A stretch of DNA of 47,027 nt from JAWODU01 sp046483125. GTDB lineage: Bacteria > Verrucomicrobiota > Kiritimatiellia > UBA8416 > JAWODU01. Both the position numbers and the translations under genes were made by a program. The notes under the pieces are model-generated. The model made no database searches. It was not told the origin of the DNA and saw nothing but the letters and a program-made list of their open reading frames with translations. Positions 27,993 through 36,320 of this stretch are shown here, in pieces (position 1 is the stretch's first letter; every line of letters starts with the position of its first letter). Location of the stretch: contig JAWODU010000004.1 in NCBI GenBank assembly GCA_046483125.1, positions 1 through 47,027 of the forward strand. The letters run 5' to 3'.

Positions 27993-28496
27993 TCAACCTG
28001 ACCTCGTGGCGAGGTTAATCCGTCGTACGCCGGCTTCCGTTGCAATGTCAATAAGCCCGGCGACAACACCGTGTGCCACGTCCCTGTCCGCCTGAATTAT
28101 CAAAGTCGCGTCACCTCGTTCAGACGACCATCGGGCAATCGTTTCGCGCAGGGCGGTGTACTGGTCCTGTCGGTCCACGAGGAAACGTTCATCGTCAAAA
28201 AAGACAACATGCCTGCGATCCTCATCTCCGGCCGCTCCCACGGACATCACAACCGCCACTTTACCGACGGGACTTGCCTGAGATGCTTCTTTTCGCGGCA
28301 GATTGATCACGAAACCCGGCTGGACGGCGGATCTGAAACCCACAAGGAGAAAAAAAGCGGCCAACAGGATGATATCCACCCACGGCGCCACACTGACGGT
28401 CCCCTGCCCTATGCGGCTTTTCGGGAAATACCGTGTTCTGAGACCGCTTACGGTGCGTTCCTTGAGTTTCAGTCTGTTTATTGCGCTCTTTGGCAA
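27993..28496 (-). CDS. exbD: ExbD/TolR-family motor subunit
   Basis: This 167-residue protein has a basic cytosolic N terminus and a single membrane helix at about 36-54. The helix carries the conserved aspartate D41 (VAPWVDIILLAAFFLLVGF), which carries protons in this family. A periplasmic domain ends with LIIQADRDVAHGVVAGLIDIATEAGVRRINLAT, a typical ExbD fold signature. The start is TTG at 28496, supported by AGGAGG six to seven bases upstream, which overlaps the exbB stop codon. With exbB it forms the inner-membrane proton motor. TolR identity is the alternative, but no tolA, tolB or pal is nearby. Confidence 0.9.
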   Translation of the reverse strand: MPKSAINRLKLKERTVSGLRTRYFPKSRIGQGTVSVAPWVDIILLAAFFLLVGFRSAVQPGFVINLPRKEASQASPVGKVAVVMSVGAAGDEDRRHVVFFDDERFLVDRQDQYTALRETIARWSSERGDATLIIQADRDVAHGVVAGLIDIATEAGVRRINLATRSG

Positions 28497-28499
28497 GGG

Positions 28500-29117
28500 C
28501 TACCTCCTGTTTTCAAGCTTCGATATGAATGCGGCGATTTCGGAGGCAGCTCTTTCCATATCCAGCACAATCCGGTCAATCTTCACGACCAGAAGGTTGA
28601 AGCCGGCGTAGGCGGGAATCGCCACAGACAGTCCCGCCGCGGTGGTTACCAGCGCCGTGCCCAGAGGCCCTGTAACGGCTTCAGACGGGATTACCGGTTC
28701 ACCGCCCTGCATTACTACCAGTGCTTCAATGAACTTCAAAACAGTCCCGAGAAGGCCGAGAAGCGGGGATAATTGCGCTACCGTGGCAACAACGACGAGC
28801 CTTCTTTCCATTCGGGAGATTTCCGAAAGGCTGGCGTCCTCCAGCGTTGAACGAAGTGTGTTCTTATCGTCGCTCCTGTGAATAATAGCCGTTTTTACCA
28901 GGTACGCAATCGGCCCCGGGGTTTCCTCGCAGATTGTGAGGGCCTCTGAAACATTATGCCTTTTCAGAACGTTGAATATGCCCTTCAGGAAATCGTCCGA
29001 TCTTATTCTGGCCCGATGCAGGTGCCACGCTCTTTCGATAAAGACGCCGAACGCCGCGACACCCCCGGCAATTATAAGCCACAAAACAGGACCGCCCGTT
29101 TTCATCAAATCAATCAT
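28500..29117 (-). CDS. exbB: ExbB/TolQ/MotA-family motor subunit
   Basis: This 205-residue protein has an N-terminal helix (about 8-28) and a cytosolic helical domain. Two further helices carry the family motif AQLSPLLGLLGTVLKFIEALV, and GPLGTALVTTAAGLSVAIPAYAGFNLL. ExbB pentamers surround ExbD dimers and convert proton flow into mechanical work. The ATG at 29117 follows AGGAGA by six bases. It heads the run exbB-exbD-tonB-like-hisDCBA-comEC-S41-tsaD. A perfect hairpin (29145-29160) lies just upstream in the likely 5' leader. Confidence 0.93.
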   Translation of the reverse strand: MIDLMKTGGPVLWLIIAGGVAAFGVFIERAWHLHRARIRSDDFLKGIFNVLKRHNVSEALTICEETPGPIAYLVKTAIIHRSDDKNTLRSTLEDASLSEISRMERRLVVVATVAQLSPLLGLLGTVLKFIEALVVMQGGEPVIPSEAVTGPLGTALVTTAAGLSVAIPAYAGFNLLVVKIDRIVLDMERAASEIAAFISKLENRR

Positions 29118-29449
29118 AGTCTTCTCCTGTCGCGAATCTAAGTTCTGTCAAAGCTGACAGCACACTTTTCTGTGTAACTGCCCTTGTTTCAGGTCATTAG
29201 CCGTTTTTCGGCTCTCTCCCCCTTTTCCCAATACACTTAAACGCTTTCTTAACCGCCACCCTTTCCGCCGCGGCGGACGCACACCCTTAACCGACCTGCT
29301 TACTCGTCACGTGCCAGCCGTTGCAACAGAGTCGTTTAAGCGTATACGACAAAGGGTAGCGGTTAAGACCGTGCGATTAAGTGTTCCAACTCGTCCTGCA
29401 TCCCTTTTTCATGGAACTTTTGACACTAGCTGAATCTATTACGCGGATA
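29118..29449. other. 332-bp intergenic region upstream of exbB
   Basis: No gene is present. The part next to exbB contains a perfect hairpin, CTGTCA (29145-29150) with TGACAG (29155-29160), which would lie in the exbB leader. The middle holds the inverted-repeat element described separately. Next to the TPR gene, GTTCCA (29383-29388) and TGGAAC (29412-29417) form a long-loop inverted repeat of unclear meaning. Confidence 0.75.
29233..29384. repeat. 152-bp inverted-repeat element with CTTAMYCG octamers
   Basis: The left arm (29233-29264, beginning ACACTTAAACGC) and the right arm (29351-29384, ending GCGATTAAGTGT) are near-perfect inverted repeats, with about 27 matching positions over 32-34 bases. 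Between them lie a 14-bp perfect palindrome TCCGCCGCGGCGGA (29264-29277) and GTCGT/ACGAC (29331-29350). Seven octamers of the form CTTAMYCG occur. Four are forward at 29236, 29248, 29286 and 29299, and three are reversed at 29333, 29360 and 29374. Paired copies are 12-14 bases apart. It could be a MITE-like remnant or an operator array for exbB. Confidence 0.7.
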
Positions 29450-32056
29450 TCAGTAGAGCAGCCACCAGTTTTCAGCCTTAATCTTTCTGATTCGTTCCCT
29501 GGCTTCTTCGGAGCCGGGAACGCCGGCCGTTACCACGCGGCCCAGTATCTTTATGACCTTACGCAGTTCATCTCGTTTTTCCAGAATGTCCGCCGCGTTC
29601 CTTGACGCTCGCCAGAACCATGTTTTGGATTTCTCGTTATGCCACTTGCCTTTTTCCCTGTCGGCAAGGAAAGGCACCATCACGTTAGTGTAGTACTGGT
29701 CCAGTGCGTCGTCTTCCCGGCCTTGTTTCTCCATGCACCTTCCCATGGTGTACCGGGCTTCCAGTTTCAGGTCGTAACTTGAACGCGAACTTGTCACCAC
29801 TACCCTGCATGCTTCGATAGCGTCTTCATACCGTTTAGGCTCGTCCTTGCCCAGAGTCAAGTGACATTCCGCCTTCTTCAACCACGCTTTTTCCACAAGA
29901 TCGGAGTCAGGGTATTGGTTTATGATTTCGTCGAACATCAGAATTGCTTTGGCGAATTTGGCCCTGATGCGAAGACAATTAGCGTGGGCAAAGCGGATTT
30001 GCGGCATCTTATCGCTCTTCGGATGTTCTTTGCCTGCCTTGGCCAGTATTTCTTCCGCCCGCACATATTCCTTCTGTTTCATTGCCGAGTTGGCGGCCCA
30101 CAGGAGAGCATCGTCCGCCAGGTCGCTGTCGCCGTACTTGTCGGCAAAAAGAAGAAAGTCATCAGCGGCCCCGGCGTAGTCCACGTGATTGAATTCAAAC
30201 ATTGCTTTCATGAAAAGGACCTTGGAAGCCCATTGTGAATCGGGAAAGCGTTTGATGAAGTCCTGCCACACGGCAAGGGCTTTTTCGTCTTTAAGCATTG
30301 TGTAGTAACACATCCCGCGCATGTAAAAAGCCTGTTCGTACACCGGGGATTCCGGCTGGCCGCGAACCACCTGTTCAAAATCCTTCAGCGCCGCCTCCGG
30401 CATATACAGATGGTAATACACCAGTCCCCTGCCGTAAAAAGCGTCCGCGCGCGCGGCGTCGTTTGTAGACTTTTCAATGACTTCACTGAAAGCCTGTTCC
30501 GCCAAACGGGATTTCTTCACCGCCTCCGGGTCGCGTCCCGCTTTTTGCGCCAGTCTCGCGGCCTGTATCCTCGTTTCCCCCGCGCGGAGTAATGCCTTTT
30601 CAGCGGCGGGGCTCTCCGGATACTCGCTTTTAACCCTCAGAAAAGTCTTTTCCGCCTCGCCAAGGTCGCCGCTTTCCGCCCTTGTTTCGGCCATCTGAAG
30701 AAGAGCGCGCGGTGCGAGATCGGACCGGGGAAACTCCGAGAGAAGCAAGGCATAACTGTCACCTGCCGGCTCCCACCGGTTGTTGGCGTAATACGAGTCG
30801 CCTTTCTTGCAAAGCGCCCGGGCCTTGTCCGCGGGTTCCTGGAAAAGAGAATACGCCTTGCCGAAAAAACCGGCTGATTCGGCGTATCTTTCGAGTTTAA
30901 ACAGGCACCAGCCCCTGCCCATGTTGGCCCTGGCCATTCCGTGTTGATCGGTGAAAGCTTCAAGGTAAAAACGATATTCCTTTTCGGCTTCCTCGTATTG
31001 ACCCGCCTCGAGCAGGGCGTCTGCCAGTTCGAGTTGAGCCGTTTGAGCCAGGGGATGATCCGGAGAAGACGATATCATCTTCTTAAGAATGCTTTTTGTT
31101 TCATCCGGCGGCCGTGTCTGGATGAGAAGTATTCCGCGGGAGAATTCGCCCGTTTGTTTCAGTTTCGGATCAACGGCCATTTCCATGCCCCGTTTTATAG
31201 AAACAAGGGCCTTTTCCGTTTCGTCCCGGTCCTGATGAACCCTGGCGGCGAGAAAGAGGCCTTTTGCTCTGAGTTCGGAATCGACATTGCCGTCGTTAAT
31301 CAGGTCGTCCAGTATGTTCAGGCTCAGGTTGAGCTGTTTTTTTTCAAGCAGGGTTTCGGCCAGCAGGAGTCTGGCTTCGTATACGGCCTTTGCTTCTCCC
31401 TGTATAGCGGCAACTTTCTGAAGGACTGACGAGGCTTTTTCGTTTTTCTGAATTGAAATCAGTAAATGCGCCAGGTCGAGCAGTGCCTCAGGTCTCTCCA
31501 TAGAGCTTTCGTATTCCTCGATAAAGGTGTTGAGCGCTTCAGCGGCTTCTTCTTTCCGGTCCAGATCCCGCAGGCACCAAGCTCGGAGCCTGAGGGCCCT
31601 GGGTCGGTAATCGCTTTCAGGAAACCTCCGGCCGAAATCCCGGAGTTCCGCCAGAGCCTTTTCTGGAGTGCCTGCCCCGTAGAGGGCGAGAGCACGCCAG
31701 AACGTGAAATCGGGGCCTTCAGGGGGGCGCGAAAACAAATTCTCCTTCGGTGCCGTCAGTTCCAGTATCTTCTCGTATTTGTTCTGTTCGTGGAGGGCGC
31801 GCACAAGAAGGCCCGCGGCTTCACGGCAGGTTGCCAGGTTCCAGTCTTTTGCTTCCAGGTACAACCTGAGCTGTTGTTCAGCCGTGGCGTATAATCCGTC
31901 TTCGAGCGCCGCTTTCCCCGCGCGCAGGCGGCTTTCCGCCTCGGTTTCGCTGTTGTCCTGTTCCGGGCCGGCCTGCGCCAGGCACGGCGTTGCGGCCCGG
32001 GCCAACTGTATGCCGAGCACAGCAAGCAGGATTCCGGTCTTTACGTATGTTTTCAC
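29450..32056 (-). CDS. Large exported TPR protein
   Basis: The start is GTG at 32056, overlapping the uvrA stop by GTGA. It places a clean signal peptide at the N terminus (TYVKTGILLAVLGIQLARA, then LAQA and a likely cleavage site near residue 29). The 868-residue protein is then almost wholly tetratricopeptide-like repeats, with recurrent AxxxFxxxxxxxPxSxxAxxAL patterns of the YbgF/BamD/outer-membrane-lipoprotein kind. No lipobox or enzymatic domain is visible. It probably acts in the periplasm as a protein-interaction scaffold. The coding region ends just before the inverted-repeat spacer. Function beyond that is unknown. Confidence 0.9.
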   Translation of the reverse strand: MKTYVKTGILLAVLGIQLARAATPCLAQAGPEQDNSETEAESRLRAGKAALEDGLYATAEQQLRLYLEAKDWNLATCREAAGLLVRALHEQNKYEKILELTAPKENLFSRPPEGPDFTFWRALALYGAGTPEKALAELRDFGRRFPESDYRPRALRLRAWCLRDLDRKEEAAEALNTFIEEYESSMERPEALLDLAHLLISIQKNEKASSVLQKVAAIQGEAKAVYEARLLLAETLLEKKQLNLSLNILDDLINDGNVDSELRAKGLFLAARVHQDRDETEKALVSIKRGMEMAVDPKLKQTGEFSRGILLIQTRPPDETKSILKKMISSSPDHPLAQTAQLELADALLEAGQYEEAEKEYRFYLEAFTDQHGMARANMGRGWCLFKLERYAESAGFFGKAYSLFQEPADKARALCKKGDSYYANNRWEPAGDSYALLLSEFPRSDLAPRALLQMAETRAESGDLGEAEKTFLRVKSEYPESPAAEKALLRAGETRIQAARLAQKAGRDPEAVKKSRLAEQAFSEVIEKSTNDAARADAFYGRGLVYYHLYMPEAALKDFEQVVRGQPESPVYEQAFYMRGMCYYTMLKDEKALAVWQDFIKRFPDSQWASKVLFMKAMFEFNHVDYAGAADDFLLFADKYGDSDLADDALLWAANSAMKQKEYVRAEEILAKAGKEHPKSDKMPQIRFAHANCLRIRAKFAKAILMFDEIINQYPDSDLVEKAWLKKAECHLTLGKDEPKRYEDAIEACRVVVTSSRSSYDLKLEARYTMGRCMEKQGREDDALDQYYTNVMVPFLADREKGKWHNEKSKTWFWRASRNAADILEKRDELRKVIKILGRVVTAGVPGSEEARERIRKIKAENWWLLY

Positions 32057-34890
32057 AGAATGTTTCTCAGAAAAGAGGCGGTATGCGAGTGTTTGCATAA
32101 TGCGACTTCTTCGGGCGTACCGGTTGCCACAATCTGCCCTCCGTCATCGCCTCCCTCGGGACCCAGGTCTATCAGGTAATCTGCTGCCTTTATAACGTCG
32201 GGGTTATGTTCGATAACCACCACCGTATTCGCGGCGTCTCTCAACTGCCACAGCACACGCACCAGCTTTTCGGTATCTGCAAAATGCAGTCCCGTTGTAG
32301 GTTCGTCGAGGAGGTACAGCGTTCTTCCGGTTGATTTCTTGCTCAATTCCGAGGAGAGTTTTACACGTTGTGCTTCTCCGCCGGATAATGTAGTTGCAGG
32401 CTGTCCCAATTGCAAGTAACCAAGTCCGACTTCTGAAAGCGATGAAAGCCTTCGCTGTATGGCCGGTATATTGGCGAAAAATTCGAGAGATTCGTCAATC
32501 GTCATATCCAGCACTTCGGAAATATTCCTGCCTTTATAGAGTATTTCCAGTGTTTCCCGATTGTATCTTCTCCCCCTGCATTGCTCGCATTCAACGTATA
32601 CATCCGGCAGGAAATGCATCTCCAGTTTGAGAATTCCGTCGCCCCTGCAGGCCTCGCATCTGCCTCCCTTCACATTAAAACTGAACCTGCCTGGAGTATA
32701 TCCGCGTACCCGGGAAGTGCCTGTCCCGGCAAAAAGCTGCCGGATAAATGAAAACGCTCCGGTATAAGTTGCCGGATTGCTTCTGGGCGTCCGTCCTACG
32801 GGCGACTGATCGATTACGATCACTTTGTCGAGTTTATTAAGCCCGTAAATTCTGCTGTATTTGCCCGGGCGTTCCCTGGAGTTGTAGAAGTGACGGAACA
32901 GGGCACGGCGCAGGATGTCATCCACCAGAGAACTTTTCCCACTGCCGGACACACCTGTCACGCATACCAGCAGGCCCAGGGGAATTGCCGCGTTAATGCC
33001 GCGAAGATTGTTTTCAGCCGCTCCTATTACTCTGAGCGTTTCTTTGCCTGCTTTCTTGCGCCGGTCGGGAACGTGTATGGCGGCTTTTCCGGTGAGATAC
33101 CGGGCCGTGAGAGACTTTTCCATCTTCATGAAAGCGTCGACTTCACCCTCCGCGACTATGTCGCCTCCGTGCCTGCCCGCGCCCGGTCCGAGGTCAATCA
33201 CGTAATCGGCGCCCTTTATCGTCTGGATGTCGTGCTCCACCACAACGACGGTGTTGCCCAGGTCCCTGAGTTCCCTGAGCATATTCAACAGCCGGCTGTT
33301 GTCGCGCCAGTGCAGGCCTATCGTCGGCTCATCCAGCACGTAAAGCACCCCCGCCAGTCCGGAGCCGATCTGAGTGGCAAGCCTTATTCTCTGGGCTTCT
33401 CCCGAAGAGAGGGTTCTGCTTTCCCTGTCGAGCGTGAGGTAGTCCAGCCCTACTTCGACCATAAATCTCAGACGCTGGTCTATTTCCTTGATAATCTCCC
33501 CGGCTATATTCTTTTCCTGCGTGGAGAGTTCCAGTTCCTTCCCGAAAGCCCTGGCTTTCTTCACGGACATGGCCGTTACATCCACTATGGACCTGTCTCC
33601 GACCAGACAGGAGACTACTTCGGGCTTGAGTCTTTTACCTTTGCATACGGGGCATTCCTGGCGCGTCATGTAATTGCGGAGTCTCTGGCGTGTGTAATCG
33701 CTTTCAGTTGTTTCGTATCTGCGTTTAAGGTTCGGGATGACTCCTTCAAAAGGTTTACGGTATTTTTTGTAGGCGCCGCCGCGCCACCTGCCGAACTCGA
33801 TTTCTTCATCCCCGGACCCGTGCATCAGTATCCGCCTGATTTTTTCGGGTAGTTTCCGGTACGGGGTTTCCTGGTCGAAATCATAGTGTTTTGCGACGGC
33901 GCGAAGGAGGCGCTTGTAGTAAATGATAAGCCGCCGTCCTCCCCTGCGCCAGGCGCGTATAGCGCCGTCGGCAATAGACAGGGATTTATCCGGCACTATC
34001 AGATCTTCTTCGAAAAACAGGCGCGTACCCAGCCCCGAACATTCCGGGCAGGCTCCCTGCGGGCTGTTGAAGGAGAAATGCCGGGCCGTGAGTTGCTCAA
34101 AACTTATGCCGCAATGCGGGCAGGCATGCTTTTCTGAAAAAAGCTCTTCTTTCCAGTTGCCTGCGCCTTCGGTGCGGTATAAAGCTATAAGAATGCCTTC
34201 TCCTCTCTGCAGGGCGAGCTCCACCGAATCGGTAAGTCGTGAACGGATTTTGCCGGTGATGATAAGCCGGTCCACCACTATTTCGATTGTGTGGTTTTTC
34301 TTTCTGTCGAGTTCCGGAACGTTTTCCAGTTCCATTACAGTACCGTCCACCCTTACCCTTACGAAACCCTGGCGTCGAACCAGGTCCAGGAGATCGGCGT
34401 GCGCCCCTTTGCGCTGTTGGACCAGAGGCGCCAGAATGACAACCCTCGTGCGGCGCGGAAACCTGAGCAGGTTTTCCACTATGGCCTGGGGACTCTGGCG
34501 GCCTACGGGCCGTTGACACCCGGGACAGTGAGGCTTCCCTATTGCCGCGTAAAGAAGGCGGAGATAGTCGTGCACTTCAGTCACCGTGGCGACTATCGAA
34601 CGGGGGTTGGCGCCGGCTGTGCGTTGTTCTATGGCGATGGCGGGAGACAAGCCTTCTATGTAATCAACATCCGGTTTCTGCATCCGGTTCAGAAACTGGC
34701 GCGCGTAAGCCGACAGACTTTCGACGTACCTGCGCTGACCTTCGGCGTAAAGCGTGTCAAATGCGAGAGAGGATTTTCCGGAACCGCTCAAGCCGGTAAT
34801 TACGGTCAGTTTATTCCGCGGTATCCTTAAGGTTATGTTCTTGAGATTGTGTTCTCTCGCTCCCGCTATTAAGATATAGTCTCTGGTCAT
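32053..34890 (-). CDS. uvrA: Excinuclease ABC subunit A (UvrA)
   Basis: UvrA is the damage-recognition ATPase of nucleotide excision repair. The 945-residue protein has two ABC modules: Walker A GLSGSGKSS at 33-41 and GVSGSGKSS near 643-651, with signatures LSSGEAQRIRLA near 497 and LSGGEAQRVKLSSEL near 837. Zinc-finger pairs CPHCG...CPECSG (about 253-281) and CEACRGDG...CEQCRG (about 743-772) are intact, as is the UvrB-binding region before the first finger. Length is standard. It begins 46 bases after the tyrS stop and overlaps the TPR gene by four bases. Confidence 0.98.
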   Translation of the reverse strand: MTRDYILIAGAREHNLKNITLRIPRNKLTVITGLSGSGKSSLAFDTLYAEGQRRYVESLSAYARQFLNRMQKPDVDYIEGLSPAIAIEQRTAGANPRSIVATVTEVHDYLRLLYAAIGKPHCPGCQRPVGRQSPQAIVENLLRFPRRTRVVILAPLVQQRKGAHADLLDLVRRQGFVRVRVDGTVMELENVPELDRKKNHTIEIVVDRLIITGKIRSRLTDSVELALQRGEGILIALYRTEGAGNWKEELFSEKHACPHCGISFEQLTARHFSFNSPQGACPECSGLGTRLFFEEDLIVPDKSLSIADGAIRAWRRGGRRLIIYYKRLLRAVAKHYDFDQETPYRKLPEKIRRILMHGSGDEEIEFGRWRGGAYKKYRKPFEGVIPNLKRRYETTESDYTRQRLRNYMTRQECPVCKGKRLKPEVVSCLVGDRSIVDVTAMSVKKARAFGKELELSTQEKNIAGEIIKEIDQRLRFMVEVGLDYLTLDRESRTLSSGEAQRIRLATQIGSGLAGVLYVLDEPTIGLHWRDNSRLLNMLRELRDLGNTVVVVEHDIQTIKGADYVIDLGPGAGRHGGDIVAEGEVDAFMKMEKSLTARYLTGKAAIHVPDRRKKAGKETLRVIGAAENNLRGINAAIPLGLLVCVTGVSGSGKSSLVDDILRRALFRHFYNSRERPGKYSRIYGLNKLDKVIVIDQSPVGRTPRSNPATYTGAFSFIRQLFAGTGTSRVRGYTPGRFSFNVKGGRCEACRGDGILKLEMHFLPDVYVECEQCRGRRYNRETLEILYKGRNISEVLDMTIDESLEFFANIPAIQRRLSSLSEVGLGYLQLGQPATTLSGGEAQRVKLSSELSKKSTGRTLYLLDEPTTGLHFADTEKLVRVLWQLRDAANTVVVIEHNPDVIKAADYLIDLGPEGGDDGGQIVATGTPEEVALCKHSHTASFLRNIL

Positions 34891-34936
34891 CCTGGTAATT
34901 CCGGTTCGCGGGAATACAACACTGTTGTGAACATAT

Positions 34937-36208
34937 TCAGTTCTGCACTTTTACGAGACGATAGTTTTTCTTGCCCGACCGGAGCACCAGAAGGCGGCCG
35001 TCGATAATTCTGCCGTACGAAACCTTTTCCTCCGCGGACGTTACGCGGTTGTTGTTCATGTAGAGACCGCCGCTTTTGATAAGACGTCTTGCTTCGCTCC
35101 TGCTTTCACATAAGCCGCATCGCACGGAGAGATCAACAATCGGCATGGAATCGACCTCGGCGGAGTCGATTGCAACAGACGGAGCATCCGAAAAGACTGC
35201 AAGCAGTTCGTCGGCGTGAAGTCCGTCCATCGCTTCCCCGAAGATCAGGGATGAAGCCCTGTGCGCCGATTCGAGGCCTTCTTTCCCATGTACAAGGCGT
35301 GTTATCTCTTCAGCGAGTTTCCGCTGGGCAAGGCGCTTTTCCGGGCTTGATTCGGTTTCCTGCCGAAGATCATCGATTTCGCTGTCTGGAAGGGTTGTAA
35401 AGATACGCAGATAACGGATTACATCGGCGTCCTCTGTTCTTATGAAATACTGATAGAAGTCATAGACGGGCGTCTTGCGGCTGTCCAGATAAACAGTGCC
35501 CTGTTCGCTTTTGCCCAGTTTCCGCCCCGAGCTGTCGCATACCAGCGGAGCCGTCGCTCCGAATACTTCGACACTGCGCAGTTTCCTGACCAGGTCTATT
35601 CCCGCGGTAATATTGCCCCACTGATCGGAGCCGCCCGCCTGGAGCACGCATTCCTCGGTATCGTACAGGTGCAGAAAATCATAGGCCTGAAGAAGCTGAT
35701 AACTGAATTCGGCAAAACTCATGCCGTTTTCCGCCGCCAGCCTGGCGCGAACGCTTTCTTTGCCGAGCATAGTGCCCATCCGGAAATGCTTGCCCACGTC
35801 GCGAAGAAACTCCACAAAAGGAAAAGAAGCCAGCCAGTCTGCGTTGTTCACAATTTTGCCGGGCGCCTTCCGGCTTTCCGTGTCGATGAACTTTGAGAGG
35901 CTTTTACGTATGGAAACCGAGTTTTTCCGCACCTGTTCTTCCGCGAGCAGATTGCGTTCGGACGCCTTGCCCGACGGATCCCCCACCAGGCCGGTTGCCC
36001 CTCCCACCAGCGCCACCACTTTGTGACCGTAATCTTGAAGGCGGCGCAATATCATTATGGCCACCAGGTTGCCTGCCTGCAGGCTGTCGGAACTCGGGTC
36101 GAATCCGGCGTAGACGGCGGCGGGAGGGGACAGGCGCGTAAAAACGTCGGAGCTTGTAACCTCCGTGATCAGCCCGCGCTTCTTAAGGGCCTGGACAGCG
36201 TTGCTCAT
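34937..36208 (-). CDS. tyrS: Tyrosyl-tRNA synthetase
   Basis: This 423-residue class I synthetase charges tRNA-Tyr. It shows AGFDPSSDSL, VALVGGATGLVGDPSGKASERNLL, the tyrosine-binding SYQLLQAYDFLHLY and GGSDQWGNI, a KMSKS-loop equivalent RKLGKSEQGTVYLD, and a C-terminal S4 RNA-binding domain (SRSEARRLIKSGGLYMNN). The HIGH motif is degenerate: after DSL the usual H-x-G-H reads Q-A-G-N, at residues 44-47. Everything else looks functional. The ATG at 36208 lacks a strong ribosome binding site. An intrinsic terminator separates it from rpsA upstream. Confidence 0.97.
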   Translation of the reverse strand: MSNAVQALKKRGLITEVTSSDVFTRLSPPAAVYAGFDPSSDSLQAGNLVAIMILRRLQDYGHKVVALVGGATGLVGDPSGKASERNLLAEEQVRKNSVSIRKSLSKFIDTESRKAPGKIVNNADWLASFPFVEFLRDVGKHFRMGTMLGKESVRARLAAENGMSFAEFSYQLLQAYDFLHLYDTEECVLQAGGSDQWGNITAGIDLVRKLRSVEVFGATAPLVCDSSGRKLGKSEQGTVYLDSRKTPVYDFYQYFIRTEDADVIRYLRIFTTLPDSEIDDLRQETESSPEKRLAQRKLAEEITRLVHGKEGLESAHRASSLIFGEAMDGLHADELLAVFSDAPSVAIDSAEVDSMPIVDLSVRCGLCESRSEARRLIKSGGLYMNNNRVTSAEEKVSYGRIIDGRLLVLRSGKKNYRLVKVQN

Positions 36209-36225
36209 ATCATACCAGGAGAGGC

Positions 36226-36253
36226 AAAAAGGCGCCCCGGCGTACCGGGGCGC
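36226..36253 (-). terminator. Intrinsic terminator after rpsA
   Basis: On the minus strand GCGCCCCGG (36253-36245) and CCGGGGCGC (36240-36232) form a 9-bp GC stem closed by a TACG loop, followed by a T run (complement of 36226-36230). It lies between the rpsA stop and the tyrS start, so tyrS needs its own promoter or read-through. Confidence 0.88.
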
Positions 36254-36320
36254 TCATTTTCAGTTTTTCGCGGGAACCGCGTTCCGATTCACTGCCGCCC
36301 GATTCCGGTTTTCCGCCTTC

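Noticed and set aside
29383..29417. Inverted repeat GTTCCA/TGGAAC with TTTT after the right arm
   Set aside because: The loop is 23 bases and the T run is on the plus strand, where no gene ends; a terminator for the minus-strand TPR gene is not supported.
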